Shown piece by piece: positions 45,503 through 58,680 of a stretch of 64,000 nt of DNA. Source of the stretch: Variovorax sp. RA8. Its GTDB lineage: Bacteria; Pseudomonadota; Gammaproteobacteria; Burkholderiales; Burkholderiaceae_C. The position numbers were made by a program, and so were the translations under genes. A model generated the notes under the pieces. It made no database searches. It was given only the letters and a program-made list of their open reading frames with translations, and had not been told where the DNA came from. Location: assembly GCF_901827175.1 (NCBI RefSeq), contig NZ_LR594662.1, positions 310,001 through 374,000 of the forward strand, written 5' to 3'. How positions within the stretch are numbered: position 1 is the stretch's first letter; each line of letters opens with the position of its first letter.

Positions 45503-45508
45503 TACAAT
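45503..45508 (+). promoter_or_regulatory. Possible -10 box of metH1, leaderless arrangement
   Basis: TACAAT ends eight bases before the metH1 ATG at 45517 and no ribosome site is seen, so transcription may begin at or next to the start codon. No good -35 box is visible. Confidence 0.35.
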
Positions 45509-45516
45509 CGCCCCCT

Positions 45517-46563
<1,047 letters not shown>

Positions 46564-46725
46564 GCCTGGCCCAGCCGCCGGCTTCCCTGTAAAGGCCGGA
46601 TGAAGAAGCTCTCCAAGGGTTATGGCGGTGCACCGCCGCACGAGCGGGCCCGTTGGACGGTCAGGCCGTCGCCGAATGGCAATGCCGGGCACGCGGTCTG
46701 CCCTGAAGTTCATCAAGGAGGCACC

Positions 46726-47604
46726 ATGAACAGCAAGCTCGCGCAACGCTGGATCGGCATCGGAATCCTCGCACTCGCGCTTCCGATCGCCGCGGCGGCC
46801 CAGGAGGCCGTCGCGCGCAACACCGTCAATCTTCGGGCGGGCCCTTCGGGCGACTACCCGGTCGTGGCCCGGCTGGGCCCCGGCCAGCCCTTCGAAGTGC
46901 TGGGCTGCATCAGCGGCTACAGCTGGTGCGACGTGGTACTGCCCGACGGCCTTCGGGGCTGGGTGTATTCAGGCGCCATCGACTACGTCTACGAGGACCG
47001 GCGCTTTCCCCTGGCCACCTACGGCGCGACCATCGGCGTGCCGATCATTGGCTTCACGATCGGCAATTACTGGGCTGACCACTATCGCGACCGGCCCTGG
47101 TACCGCGAGCCGCGCTGGTGGCACGGGCGGCCGCCGCCGCCGGTGGCCGGTTGGCGTCCAGTGCCGCCGCCGCGGCCGAACTGGCAGCCCCGGCCCTGGA
47201 ATGACCGCGACTCGGGCTACCGGCCGCGCCCGGGACCAGGCTATCAGCCCCATCCCGACCCGGGTTTCCGGCCGCAGCCAGGCTGGCAGCCGCCGCCCGG
47301 GCAGCGCCCGCCGCCGGAGCACGGTTTCCGGCCGCCGCGGCCCGATCGTGACGTTCGTCCGCCGCAGCCCGGCCAGGACGTCCGTCCTCCGCGTGGCGAT
47401 CCCGGCGTGCGGCCGCCCCAGCACGCCCAGCCGCCGGGCATTCAGCCGGGCGCTCGTCCGCCGCAGATGCACCCGGGCCAAGCCGCCGGTCGCCCGCAGG
47501 CGCCCGGTCCTGCACCGGGTCCGGCGCCGGCCATGCCTGGCGCGGATCTGCGGCAACGGCAGCTGGACCGGATCAACCGGCCGCCGTCGAACGATCGTCC
47601 TTAG
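46726..47604 (+). CDS. Secreted SH3-domain protein with Pro/Arg-rich repeats
   Basis: A 292-residue exported protein. The signal peptide ends IAAAAQ. A bacterial SH3 domain (residues about 26-90: VARNTVNLRAGPSGDYPVVA, GYSWCDVVLPDGLRGWVYSG) is followed by a short hydrophobic stretch (GATIGVPIIGFTIGNYW) and a 170-residue tail of repeated Pro, Arg, Gly and Gln units such as RPPQPGQDVRPP. SH3b modules often bind cell wall. The tail is probably extended. AAGGAG precedes the ATG at 46726. It stands alone after metH1. Confidence 0.85.
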   Translation: MNSKLAQRWIGIGILALALPIAAAAQEAVARNTVNLRAGPSGDYPVVARLGPGQPFEVLGCISGYSWCDVVLPDGLRGWVYSGAIDYVYEDRRFPLATYGATIGVPIIGFTIGNYWADHYRDRPWYREPRWWHGRPPPPVAGWRPVPPPRPNWQPRPWNDRDSGYRPRPGPGYQPHPDPGFRPQPGWQPPPGQRPPPEHGFRPPRPDRDVRPPQPGQDVRPPRGDPGVRPPQHAQPPGIQPGARPPQMHPGQAAGRPQAPGPAPGPAPAMPGADLRQRQLDRINRPPSNDRP

Positions 47605-47608
47605 TCCT

Positions 47609-48496
47609 TCAGTCCTTCTTGCGCGCGATCAGCGCCACGAAGCGCTGCGCGCCCAGCCCCAGCGGACGCTCGCGGGACCAGACCACGTCCACCCACAGGT
47701 CCAGCCCGTTCGAGAGGTTCTCGAAAGGGATCTCCACCAGCGCGCCGGCCGCCACGTGCGGCCGGGCGAAGTTGCGCGGCAGCCAGCCCCAGCCCAGGCC
47801 GGCGGTGATCAGGCTCAGCGCCGCCAGGGCGTTGTCGGTGCGCCAGACATGGCGCGCGAACTCGAAGCGCGGGTCACGGGTGGCTAGGTCGCGGCCCGCC
47901 ACGACGATCTGCCGGGTGGTCCTCAGGTGGTCCTCGCGCAGCCGGCCGCCGGCGCCCGCCAGCACCGGGTGGCCGGGCGCGATCACGGCCACCATCATCT
48001 CGTTGGCCACCTCCTGGAAGGCCTCGCGGCCGTCCAGGCTCGGGCGCTCGAAGACCAGTGCCAGCTGGGCGCGGCCACTGTGCAGCAGCGCCAGCGCATC
48101 GTCCTGCGGCGCGGCCAGCACTTCGACCTCCAGCTGCGGATATTGCTGCGCGAGCGTGGCCAGCGCGCCGCTCCACGGCGCGGCGAGCAGCTCGGGCGCG
48201 ATGGCGAGGGTGAGGCGGTTCTCCAGGCCCTGCGTGAGGGCCAGCGCCTGCACCTGAAGCTGCTGCAGCTGCGCCGCCAGCAAACGGGCCTGCGGCTCCA
48301 ACGAGCGCGCGGCGGGCGTCGGCTGGGGCTCGCGCCCTTTGCGATCGAACAAGGCGAGGTTCAGCTCCGCCTCGAGGTTGGCGATCGCCATGCTGACCGC
48401 CGAGGGCACGCGGTGCAGCGCGCGCGCAGCGGCCGAGAACGAGCCGTGGTCGAGCACGGCGAGGAAAACCTCCACGTTGTCGCTGGTGAAACTCAT
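47609..48496 (-). CDS. LysR-type regulator divergent from the efflux gene
   Basis: A 295-residue LysR protein: helix-turn-helix in NVEVFLAVLDHGSFSAAARALHRVPSAVSMAIANLE, then a PBP-like domain. It is divergent from the PACE transporter with 99 bases between, the same layout as AceR and AceI of Acinetobacter, so it probably activates that gene. A dyad TCAGA-AAA-TCTGA lies between them. Confidence 0.9.
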   Translation of the reverse strand: MSFTSDNVEVFLAVLDHGSFSAAARALHRVPSAVSMAIANLEAELNLALFDRKGREPQPTPAARSLEPQARLLAAQLQQLQVQALALTQGLENRLTLAIAPELLAAPWSGALATLAQQYPQLEVEVLAAPQDDALALLHSGRAQLALVFERPSLDGREAFQEVANEMMVAVIAPGHPVLAGAGGRLREDHLRTTRQIVVAGRDLATRDPRFEFARHVWRTDNALAALSLITAGLGWGWLPRNFARPHVAAGALVEIPFENLSNGLDLWVDVVWSRERPLGLGAQRFVALIARKKD

Positions 48497-48503
48497 CGGA
48501 CTA

Positions 48504-48516
48504 TCAGAAAATCTGA
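48504..48516. promoter_or_regulatory. Likely LysR operator TCAGA-AAA-TCTGA
   Basis: A 13-base dyad of the T-N11-A type bound by LysR proteins, eight bases upstream of the LysR start and 80 before the PACE gene. It fits a shared regulatory site. Confidence 0.5.
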
Positions 48517-48595
48517 AAGAAGATGACTTTTTATATCAGCAATTGACACATAAAGTCGAGCCCGATCCAGCAGCACCACCAAAAGGAACGATTTC

Positions 48596-49033
48596 ATGCA
48601 AGGGCTCAAGCGCCGCGTCGTCTACATCACGCTCTACGAGGGCATTGCCATCATTGTGGCCAGTGCGGGACTTGCACTGATGACGGGGCAGAGCGCCGGC
48701 CATTCGGGCGTCGCGGCGGTGCTGGCCTCGGCTATTGCGATCCTCTGGAACCTCACCTTCAACGCCCTGTTCGAGCGCTGGGAGTCGCGCCAGGTGACGC
48801 GTGGCCGCAGCCTGCGCCGCCGCATCGCCCACGCGATCGGCTTCGAAGGCGGGCTGGTGGCCTTCCTGGTGCCGGTCTTCGCCTGGTGGCTGGACGTGAG
48901 CCTGTGGCAGGCGCTGGTGATGGACCTGGGCCTGGTGGTGTTCTTCCTGGTCTACACCTTCGCCTTCAACTGGGCCTTCGACGGGATCTTCGGCCTGCCC
49001 GCCTCGGCGTCCGGGGCCGCGCAGCCGGCGTAA
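48596..49033 (+). CDS. PACE-family efflux transporter
   Basis: A 145-residue inner-membrane protein with four helices in two tandem bacterial transmembrane pair domains, as in AceI, the chlorhexidine/diamine exporter. Recognisable are the N-terminal [20 protein letters not shown] with the key glutamate, [13 protein letters not shown] and the repeat [17 protein letters not shown] with [11 protein letters not shown]. It likely exports biocides or polyamines. AAAAGGA precedes the start. The natural control is by the divergent LysR gene. Confidence 0.92.
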   Translation: MQGLKRRVVYITLYEGIAIIVASAGLALMTGQSAGHSGVAAVLASAIAILWNLTFNALFERWESRQVTRGRSLRRRIAHAIGFEGGLVAFLVPVFAWWLDVSLWQALVMDLGLVVFFLVYTFAFNWAFDGIFGLPASASGAAQPA

Positions 49034-49043
49034 AATCGCCGGC

Positions 49044-49130
49044 TCCCAAGGAGCGTTGCAGCGCGGCCTCCCTTGACCAGGGCGCCGCGTCAGGCTTGGG
49101 CTTCCATTCGCTGGAGTGCAACGACGCTCG
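49044..49130 (+). ncRNA. S-adenosylhomocysteine (SAH) riboswitch
   Basis: The RNA starts CCCAAGGAGCGTTGCAGCG, pairs CCAAG with CTTGG (49096-49100) to form P1, and the loop-forming GAGCGTTGCA pairs with TGCAACGACGCTC near 49117-49129, the pseudoknot of SAH riboswitches. Such elements switch on genes of SAH recycling when SAH rises. It lies 25 bases before metH2, whose product removes homocysteine. A -10-like TAAAAT at 49031-49036, overlapping the PACE stop, places the RNA 5' end at the start of the element. Confidence 0.9.
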
Positions 49131-49155
49131 CCTGAACCCGTTCACAGGTGAGCCC

Positions 49156-51908
<2,753 letters not shown>

Positions 51909-51909
<1 letters not shown>

Positions 51910-53696
51910 TGCTTGTCGAGAAACTGATGTTCGCAGCCGCCCACTACGCGGCGCTGGCGATCTTCGTCGCCGCCTGCTGGGGCTTCGGCCGGGCGCTGTT
52001 CGTGCGCCTGGGTGCGCCGGTGCACCGCGACTTCTGGCTCGAGATGGCCATGGCCACGGCGCTCGGCGTCGGCATCTTCATCTGCGTGTTCCAGGCGCTC
52101 GGCATCGCGGGGCTGCTCAATGTCCCCGGCGTGCTGCTGCCGGTCGCGATCGGTTTCGCCGCGGCCTGCGTGCAGTTCCCCGCGTGGCTGCGGCAGGCGC
52201 GCGCCCTGGAGCCCGGGCCGTCCCTCACGTGGGTCGAGAAGGCGGGCCTGGCCGCGCTGGCGCTGGTCGCGCTGCCAACGCTGGTGGCACCGCTGGCGCC
52301 GCCGGCGGCCTTCGACGAGCTGATGTACCACCTGCCCTATGCGCGCCAGGTGGCGCAGAGCGGCACGCTGGGCATCCACGAGTGGCTGCGCTACCCCTGG
52401 TTCCCGTACAACTACAACCTGCTTTACGCCGGCGCGCTGCTGGTCGGCGACGACGCGCTGCCGCACTTCATGAACGGACTGGCGGGCTGGCTGTCGGTGT
52501 GGATGGTCTACCGCCTGGGCGTTCAGCACCTCAACCGGGTGCTGGCCTGCGCGGCCGCCGGCATCTGGCTCGGCATCGGCGACTACTCGAACGCGCTGAT
52601 CGACATGGGCGTCGCGCTGTTCGTGCTGTCCGCGTGGATCGCCCTCTGGTGGTGGAACGAGTCGCACGCGGCGCAGCCGGCGCAGGGTGCGCGCTGGCTG
52701 GCCCTGGCGGCCTTCTTCCTGGGCTTGGCGGCCGGCTCGAAGTACCAAGCCCTGACCTTCCTGCCGCTGGCCGCGTGGTTCGTGGTCCGGCGCGAGCGGC
52801 GGCCCGACGTCTGGGCGGTGGGGCTCGTGTGCTTCCTGCTGCCCTGCGTCTACTGGTACGCGCGCAATGCCGTCATGACCGGCGACCCCTTCAACCCGAT
52901 CGGCGCCAAGCTGTTCGGCTTCAGCAACTGGAACCTGGCCGACTACAAGAACCAGGTCGACGACGTGCACGCCCATGCGGCGCTGCCGAACTTCCTGATC
53001 TGGCCGGTGGTGCTCGCGCCCTTCAGCCTGGCGTGGCGGCGTTCGCCGGCGGTGCACGCGGCGATCGTGTTCTGCGCCTACTCGCTGCTCGTGTGGGCGC
53101 TGACGTCGCGCTACCCACGCTACATGACTGCCTCCTTCCCGCTGCTCGCGCTGGTCGCGGTGCTGGGGTGGCAGGTGCTGCTGGGATGGGTCGCGGCGGG
53201 GCTGCGCAGGCTGCTGCCGGCGACCGGCCGTGCCGGCTGGCCGGTGCGTGCGGGTGGCATCGCGGCCGGCCTGTTTCTCGCCGTGCTGGCGGCCGTGTCG
53301 TTGCGGCACACCGCGCGCGAGCTGGCCAAGGTGTCGCCCACGCCCGCGGCCAGGGAGGCCTTCCTGCGGGCCAACGTGCCGGGCTATGCCGTGATGAACC
53401 ACGTGCGCGAGCAGGTCTCCGGCCGCGTTTACCAGATCGCACTGAGTGAGGCCATCTACTACGGGCCCAACCCGGTCTGGGGCGATACGCTCGGCCCGTG
53501 GCGCTATGCGGATTTCCCGCTGCTGCCGGCGGCCGAGGCTGCGCGCAGGTTCGCCGGGCTGGGCTTCGAAGCCATCGTGATGCCCGACGCGGTAGCGCGC
53601 ACCTTGGCCGGCCACGAGGATTTCAACCGCTACTTCGCCCTGATGTACGAGCAAGACGGCGCCAAGGCGTACCGTATCCTGCCCCCCGCACCATGA
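51909..53696 (+). CDS. Membrane glycosyltransferase, GT39/ArnT-like
   Basis: A 595-residue polytopic membrane protein, about ten to twelve helices. The N-terminal half has AAFDELMYHLPYARQVAQSG, an Asp-Glu loop like the acidic catalytic loop of GT-C enzymes, and FMNGLAGWLSVWMVYRLG. The soluble C-terminal part is extracytoplasmic (ALSEAIYYGPNPVWGDTLG). GT-C enzymes use polyprenyl-phosphate sugars. It is the first of three genes with GT2 and GtrA, which together could make a lipid-linked sugar, flip it and attach it to a glycan or protein. Start overlaps the metH2 stop. Confidence 0.8.
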
Positions 53697-54676
53697 CCGA
53701 AGCTCCTGCCTCCAACACCCCGTGGCCCGCGCTGCGCATCGCCGCGGTGATCCCCTGCTACAACGAGGCGCTCGCCATCGCGCAGGTGGTGGACGAGTTC
53801 CGGGCCGTGCTGCCCGAGATCGAGATCCATGTGTTCGACAACGCCTCCACCGACGGCACCGCGGCCGTCGCGCGGGCGGCCGGTGCCCAGGTGACGCATG
53901 TGGCCCTGCGCGGCAAAGGCAATGTCGCCCGCCGCATGTTCGCGGACGTGGAGGCCGACATCTACGTCATGGTGGACGGCGATGCCACCTACGACCTGGG
54001 CGGGCTGCGCCACCTGGTCGACACGCTGGTGGAAGGCAACCTCGACATGGTGGTCGGCTCGCGCGTCGACGACGGCGAGGACACCCACACCTACCGCACC
54101 GGCCACCGCTTCGGCAACCGGCTCCTCACCGGCGCGGTGGCGGCACTTTTCGGCGGCCGGCTGACCGACATGCTCTCCGGCCTGCGGGTGTTCTCCAGGC
54201 GCTATGCCAAGTCCTTCCCCGCGGTGTCGGAAGGCTTCGAGATCGAGACCGAGCTCACCGTCCACGCGCTGGAGCTGCGCATGCCCTTCGCCGAGCTGCC
54301 AGTGCGCTACCGCTCGCGGCCCGAGGGCTCGCACAGCAAGCTGTCCACCTACCGCGACGGCTGGCGCATCCTCAAGACCATCTGCAAGCTGTTCGTGAGC
54401 GAGAGGCCGCTGCTGTTCTTCTCCGGCATCGCGACCGTGCTTGCGCTGGGCTCGATCGCGGCGGCCGTGCCCCTGGCCTTGACCTACCTCGCCACCGGCC
54501 TGGTCCCGCGCCTGCCCACCGCGGTGCTGCTGACCGGCACCATGCTGACCGCGATGCTGGCCTTCGTCTGCGGCATCGTGCTGCATGCCGTGACCATGGG
54601 CCGCCGGGAGGCCAAGCGCCTGCGCTACCTCGCCATTCCGGGAGTGCTGCAACGCGCACCCGTCGAGCGGCACTGA
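53693..54676 (+). CDS. Glycosyltransferase family 2 (polyprenyl-phosphate type)
   Basis: A 327-residue GT2 enzyme with AAVIPCYNEALAIAQVVDEF at the start, the metal-binding DGDATYDLGGL motif and LSGLRVFSRRYAKSFP. Two C-terminal membrane helices (LLFFSGIATVLALGSIAAAV, TAVLLTGTMLTAMLAFVCGI) fit the dolichol-phosphate glucose/mannose synthase class. It would charge a polyprenyl phosphate with a sugar for the neighbouring GT-C enzyme. Overlaps the preceding gene by four bases. Confidence 0.87.
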   Translation: MTEAPASNTPWPALRIAAVIPCYNEALAIAQVVDEFRAVLPEIEIHVFDNASTDGTAAVARAAGAQVTHVALRGKGNVARRMFADVEADIYVMVDGDATYDLGGLRHLVDTLVEGNLDMVVGSRVDDGEDTHTYRTGHRFGNRLLTGAVAALFGGRLTDMLSGLRVFSRRYAKSFPAVSEGFEIETELTVHALELRMPFAELPVRYRSRPEGSHSKLSTYRDGWRILKTICKLFVSERPLLFFSGIATVLALGSIAAAVPLALTYLATGLVPRLPTAVLLTGTMLTAMLAFVCGIVLHAVTMGRREAKRLRYLAIPGVLQRAPVERH

Positions 54677-54678
54677 CG

Positions 54679-55077
54679 ATGAAGGCGGGACGTGAGTTCC
54701 TGTTGTTCGCGCTCGCCGGCGTGATCGGTCTCGGCGTCGACGTGGGCGTGCTGTACCTGGCGGCGCCGCTGCTGGGCTGGTACGCGGCGCGCGTGCTGTC
54801 CTTTCTCGCGGCCGCGACCGCCACCTGGGCGTTGAACCGGCGCTACGCCTTCGGCGCACGCCATTCGGATGCGTCCCTGGCGCGCGAATACCTCGGCTAC
54901 CTGCTGACCATGCTCGGCGGCGCGGTGGTGAACTACGGTGTGTACGTGGTCGTGCTGCATGCATTCAGCGGGGTCTGGGTGCCGGCGCTCGGCGTGGCGC
55001 TGGGCAGCTGCGCGGGGCTGGCGCTGAACTTCTTCGCCGCGCGCCAGCTGATCTTCAAGTCGCGGCGCGGGCACTGA
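54679..55077 (+). CDS. GtrA family membrane protein
   Basis: A 132-residue protein with four membrane helices (FLLFALAGVIGLGVDVGVLY, VLSFLAAATATWALNRRYAF and two more) matching GtrA, thought to flip polyprenyl-phosphate-linked sugars. It ends LALNFFAARQLIFKSRRG as is usual. It follows the GT2 gene by two bases and completes the three-gene set. Confidence 0.88.
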   Translation: MKAGREFLLFALAGVIGLGVDVGVLYLAAPLLGWYAARVLSFLAAATATWALNRRYAFGARHSDASLAREYLGYLLTMLGGAVVNYGVYVVVLHAFSGVWVPALGVALGSCAGLALNFFAARQLIFKSRRGH

Positions 55078-55153
55078 AAGCGGCGGCGCGCCTCGCAGCG
55101 GCATGTAACAGCCGTTGCTGCAAAAGTTAGAGAAAAGTACTATCCACTCGGTC

Positions 55154-55193
55154 CATTCAAGGGCGAAGGGTCGAATTGCCGATCATTCAAGGG
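55154..55193. repeat. Two direct repeats CATTCAAGGG
   Basis: CATTCAAGGG occurs at 55154-55163 and 55184-55193, 30 bases apart, just before the FHA gene. The second copy is next to its ribosome site. Possibly a regulator site; not assigned. Confidence 0.3.
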
Positions 55194-55200
55194 AGAGAAG

Positions 55201-55863
55201 GTGCCGACTCTGCTTGTCATGCAAGGTGCTCGCGCCGTGCGAAGCATCCGGATTCCCGAAGGGGAGGTCCGGATCGGGCGGTGGGACGGCAACGAGGTCG
55301 TTCTCCCCAGCCGGATGGTCAGCCGGATCCACGCGCTCCTGAGCTGCCGCGGCGGTTCCGCGGCAATCAAGGATGCGCGCAGCACCAATGGGACCTTCGT
55401 CAACGGGGAGCGCATCGACGCCATGCCCGTCCTGGACGGCGACCGGCTGCTACTGGCCGACGTCGAGCTCCTGTTCTGCCGCATGGACGATCCGGCCGCG
55501 GAACTCGCGCAGGCCAGGCCGGCGCCAGGCCCAGATGCGCAGGCCACGATCCCCGGGTTGTTGGTCGCCACCGCATCGCCGAGGGCCCATGAGCTTACGT
55601 CGCCGGCGCCGCGGCCCCGGCGCGCCGAGTCCGTCGGAGACGGCGTCGCCTTCACCCTCCCGATGCGCGGACGCGACGTGTCGGCGCTGATCACCTACGA
55701 CGCCCTGGCCTCGCACTTTGGCGCTTACGCCTTCGGGGAAGACGGCGGCAGCCGCGCGGTCGATGCCTACGAGGCCAACCATCTCGCCATCCATGTGGCG
55801 GCGACCTACCGGTACCAGCAGCTTCCGCAGGAGCCGGTCGTCCTGCGGGCGAGGGATTTCTAG
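55201..55863 (+). CDS. FHA-domain protein with DUF1488-like tail
   Basis: A 220-residue cytoplasmic protein starting with GTG at 55201. Residues about 20-90 form an FHA phosphothreonine-binding domain with the conserved GRWDGNEVVL, SRIHALLS and STNGTFVNG positions. After a Pro/Ala-rich linker, residues about 150-220 (GVAFTLPMRGRDVSALITYD to YQQLPQEPVVLRARDF) resemble DUF1488. FHA proteins read threonine phosphorylation; no kinase gene is nearby. This domain pairing is unusual to my knowledge. It converges on the amidohydrolase with a four-base overlap. Confidence 0.75.
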   Translation: MPTLLVMQGARAVRSIRIPEGEVRIGRWDGNEVVLPSRMVSRIHALLSCRGGSAAIKDARSTNGTFVNGERIDAMPVLDGDRLLLADVELLFCRMDDPAAELAQARPAPGPDAQATIPGLLVATASPRAHELTSPAPRPRRAESVGDGVAFTLPMRGRDVSALITYDALASHFGAYAFGEDGGSRAVDAYEANHLAIHVAATYRYQQLPQEPVVLRARDF

Positions 55864-57059
55864 TGCGCGCCTGACACGACCACCGGAATCTCCGTGGCCG
55901 GCGGCGTATTGCGGCTGCGCCCGCAGCGCACGATGCCGTCGATCACCACCATGCCGACACCGGGAATGTCGCCCAGCTGCACGCTTTCGAGCAGCGTCTT
56001 GCCGGCCGTGTGCTGGGCCCGGTCCATGAAGACGAAGTCGGCCGCGCGCCCGGGCTCGATCAGCCCGCAGTTCAGCTTGCGGATGCGCGCCGTGTTGCCG
56101 GTCGCGAAGCAGAACACCAGCTCCGCCGGGATGTTTGCCAGCGCGGACAGCATCGCGACCATGCGCAGGATGCCCAGCGGCTGCACGCCCGAGCCGGCCG
56201 GCCCGTCGGTGCCCAGGATGATGCGGTGCGGGCACTTCAGGTCAAGCGCGGCCTTGGCCGCGGCGATGGCCACGCGCTCGTTGCCGTTGTGGACGATCTC
56301 GATGGCGCGCGAGGACTTCTCGCACAGCTCGCACACGTGGGCCTCGGGCAGCGAGGTGTGGCCGCCGTTGATGTGGCCGATGACATCGGCGTCGGCCTCC
56401 AGCACCACGTCCTTGTCGATCAGGCCCGAGCCCGGGATCGAGGGCCCGCCGGTATGGATGGTGCTCTGGATGCCGTACTTGCGCGCCCAGGCCACCATCT
56501 CCTTGGCCTCGTAGCCGGCCTTCACCGAGCCCAGGCCCACTTCGCCGAGCAGCCCGACGCCGGCCTCGGCCATCTCCTTGAAATCGCTCTCGACCATGCC
56601 TTTCTCGAGCACCGGCGCGCCCGCCAGCACCTTGACGCCGCCGGGGCGGAAGTTGTCGAAGGCGCGCTGCGCGGTGATGGCCAGGGCCTTCACGCCGACG
56701 ATGTCCTTCGGGCGGCCGGGCAGGTGCACCTCGCCGGCGGAGATCATGGTGGTGACGCCGCCGTTCATCGTGGAATCGATCCAGCCCAGCTGACTCTGGC
56801 GCGGCGTCCAGTCGCCGAAGACGGGGTGCACGTGGCTGTCGATCAGGCCGGGCGCGACGCAGGTCTTCTTCGCGTCGATGACGATCTGCGCGCCTTCGGT
56901 ATCGCAGTCCTTCTCCTTGCCGACAGCGACGATCAGGCCGTCGTTCACGACGATGGTGTCCGCCTCCAGGATGGGGCGGTCGAGGTCGCCCGAGAGCAGA
57001 AGACCTATGTTCCGGATGACGACCTTGCCCGACTTTGCGCCAGTTGCGACTTCTGCCAT
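55860..57059 (-). CDS. Enamidase-like amidohydrolase
   Basis: A 399-residue metal-dependent amidohydrolase. Metal ligands appear in LIDSHVHPVFGDW, IGHINGGHTSLP, and TDGPAGSG. Order and length agree with enamidase (Ena) of Eubacterium barkeri, which hydrolyses 6-oxo-1,4,5,6-tetrahydronicotinate to 2-formylglutarate. The identity is by pattern and by the neighbouring hydroxynicotinate-reductase-like gene; a related amidohydrolase with another cyclic amide is possible. It is third in the minus-strand unit with fpr and tetR, overlapping the tetR 3' end by 55 bases. Confidence 0.68.
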   Translation of the reverse strand: MAEVATGAKSGKVVIRNIGLLLSGDLDRPILEADTIVVNDGLIVAVGKEKDCDTEGAQIVIDAKKTCVAPGLIDSHVHPVFGDWTPRQSQLGWIDSTMNGGVTTMISAGEVHLPGRPKDIVGVKALAITAQRAFDNFRPGGVKVLAGAPVLEKGMVESDFKEMAEAGVGLLGEVGLGSVKAGYEAKEMVAWARKYGIQSTIHTGGPSIPGSGLIDKDVVLEADADVIGHINGGHTSLPEAHVCELCEKSSRAIEIVHNGNERVAIAAAKAALDLKCPHRIILGTDGPAGSGVQPLGILRMVAMLSALANIPAELVFCFATGNTARIRKLNCGLIEPGRAADFVFMDRAQHTAGKTLLESVQLGDIPGVGMVVIDGIVRCGRSRNTPPATEIPVVVSGAH

Positions 57060-57763
57060 TTCTTGTCCTCGTGGGGTGGTGGTGTTTCTTCCTCGGGAGC
57101 GCCCGCATCGACCGTGCGCAGCACCGTCTCGATCACGAAGTCTTCCCAGTGCGCGACCGCCTCCGGCGTCTCCAGCGGCTCGCCGAGGAAGGCGGTCAGC
57201 GTGTGGCGGTTGGAGGTGTAGAAGTAGCCGGTGGAGGCGATCAGCAGGTAGAGGTCGCGGGCCGACACGCCATCGCGGAACAGGCCCTGCGCCACGCCGC
57301 TTTCGAGCAGTTCCTGGATGATCGCGATCGCCCGCGACGAATACTCGCGCGCGCGCAGCGACTTCGCGATATGCCTGCCCTTGTGCAGGTTCTCGGTGTT
57401 CAGCAGGGTCACGAACTCGGGGTTCTTGCGGTAGTAGCCGAGCACGAATCGGATCACCGCCGCCAGTGCCTCCACCGGCCGGCTTGCATCCAGGTGAAGC
57501 GCGGCCTCGGCATCGTCCATGCGGCGGTAGATGCTCTCCAGCACCGCGATGAACAGCCCTTCCTTGCTGCCGAAGTAGTAGTAGATCATCCGGTCGTACG
57601 AGTTGGCGGCCTTCGAGATCTTCTCGACACTGCCGCCGTCGTAGCCGTACTTGGCGAACACCTTGGTCGCCGCGCGCAGGATGCTGTCGCGCGTGGCCTG
57701 CGCGGCGGCCTCGCGCACGCCGGTGCGGCGCGTAGCCGGCTTGGGTGCGCGGGCCGCTGCCAT
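57005..57763 (-). CDS. TetR family regulator
   Basis: A 252-residue TetR-like protein with the helix-turn-helix TRDSILRAATKVFAKYGYDG, SVEKISKAANSYDRMIYYYFGSKEGLF. The C-terminal domain is of the TetR_C type with a charged tail (EEETPPPHEDKKWQ). It starts right after the fpr stop. It probably senses the substrate or an intermediate and controls the divergent promoters at 58681-58740. Confidence 0.9.
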   Translation of the reverse strand: MAAARAPKPATRRTGVREAAAQATRDSILRAATKVFAKYGYDGGSVEKISKAANSYDRMIYYYFGSKEGLFIAVLESIYRRMDDAEAALHLDASRPVEALAAVIRFVLGYYRKNPEFVTLLNTENLHKGRHIAKSLRAREYSSRAIAIIQELLESGVAQGLFRDGVSARDLYLLIASTGYFYTSNRHTLTAFLGEPLETPEAVAHWEDFVIETVLRTVDAGAPEEETPPPHEDKKWQKSQLAQSRARSSSGT

Positions 57764-58537
57764 CTACTTTTCAGCGAAGGCGCGTTCGATGACGAAGTCG
57801 CCCGGGGTCGACGTGTTGCCTTCCTTGAAGCCGCGGCCTTCGAGGATGTGCTTCAGGTCGACCAGCAGGCCGGGGCTGCCGCATAGCATCACGCGGTCCT
57901 CGGCGGCATTCAGCGGCGGCAGGCCGAGGTCGTCCGTCAGCTTGTTGGTCGCGATCAGGTCGGTGATGCGGCCCATGTTGCGGAATTCCTCGCGCGTGAC
58001 CGTCGGGTAGTACAGCAGCTGCTTCTCGACCATCTCGCCCAGGAACTCGTGCTTGGGCAGGTGGTCGGTCACCAGGTCGTGATAGGCCAGCTCGTCGATC
58101 TGGCGAACGCCGTGCACCAGGACGACCTGTTCGTACTTCTCGTACGTCTCCGGGTCGCGGATGATGCTCATGAACGGTGCGAGGCCCGTGCCCGTGCCGA
58201 AGAGATAAAGCCGCTTGCCCGGCAGGGTGTAGTCGATCAGCAGCGTGCCGGTGGGCTTGCGGCCCACGATGATGGTGTCGCCCACCTGGATGTGCTGCAG
58301 TCTGGAGGTGAGCGGACCTTCCTCGACCTTGATACTGAGGAACTCCAGATGCTCCTCGTAGTTCGGGCTCACGATGCTGTAGGCGCGCAGCAGGGGCTTG
58401 TTGTTGACCTTCAGGCCGATCATGGTGAAGTGGCCGTTCGAGAAGCGCAGCGCCGGATCGCGGGTGGTGGTGAAGGTGAACAGTCGGTCGGTCCAGTGAT
58501 GGACGCTCAACACACGTTCTTCGCTGAATGCACTCAT
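57764..58537 (-). CDS. fpr: Ferredoxin-NADP reductase
   Basis: A 257-residue FAD enzyme that moves electrons between NADPH and ferredoxin or flavodoxin. Seen are the FAD motif RAYSIVSPNYEEHLEF, VGRKPTGTLLIDY, the NADP motif LFGTGTGLAPFMSIIRDPE, and the C-terminal FVIERAFAEK typical of bacterial Fpr. Being divergent from the Fe-S reductase gene, it is a good candidate for supplying its reductant. Confidence 0.92.
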   Translation of the reverse strand: MSAFSEERVLSVHHWTDRLFTFTTTRDPALRFSNGHFTMIGLKVNNKPLLRAYSIVSPNYEEHLEFLSIKVEEGPLTSRLQHIQVGDTIIVGRKPTGTLLIDYTLPGKRLYLFGTGTGLAPFMSIIRDPETYEKYEQVVLVHGVRQIDELAYHDLVTDHLPKHEFLGEMVEKQLLYYPTVTREEFRNMGRITDLIATNKLTDDLGLPPLNAAEDRVMLCGSPGLLVDLKHILEGRGFKEGNTSTPGDFVIERAFAEK

Positions 58538-58680
58538 AGGAATCAGGAATGTTTGTGGACGAAAAAACGCGCACGGATCGGGTGCGCGGTGACGCGGAGC
58601 CGAACACCGTCAGTCTGCCGCAACCCTCCGATTGTCGGCGACACCTGAGAAAACACCATTGCAAGCATCGGGTCTGTTTG

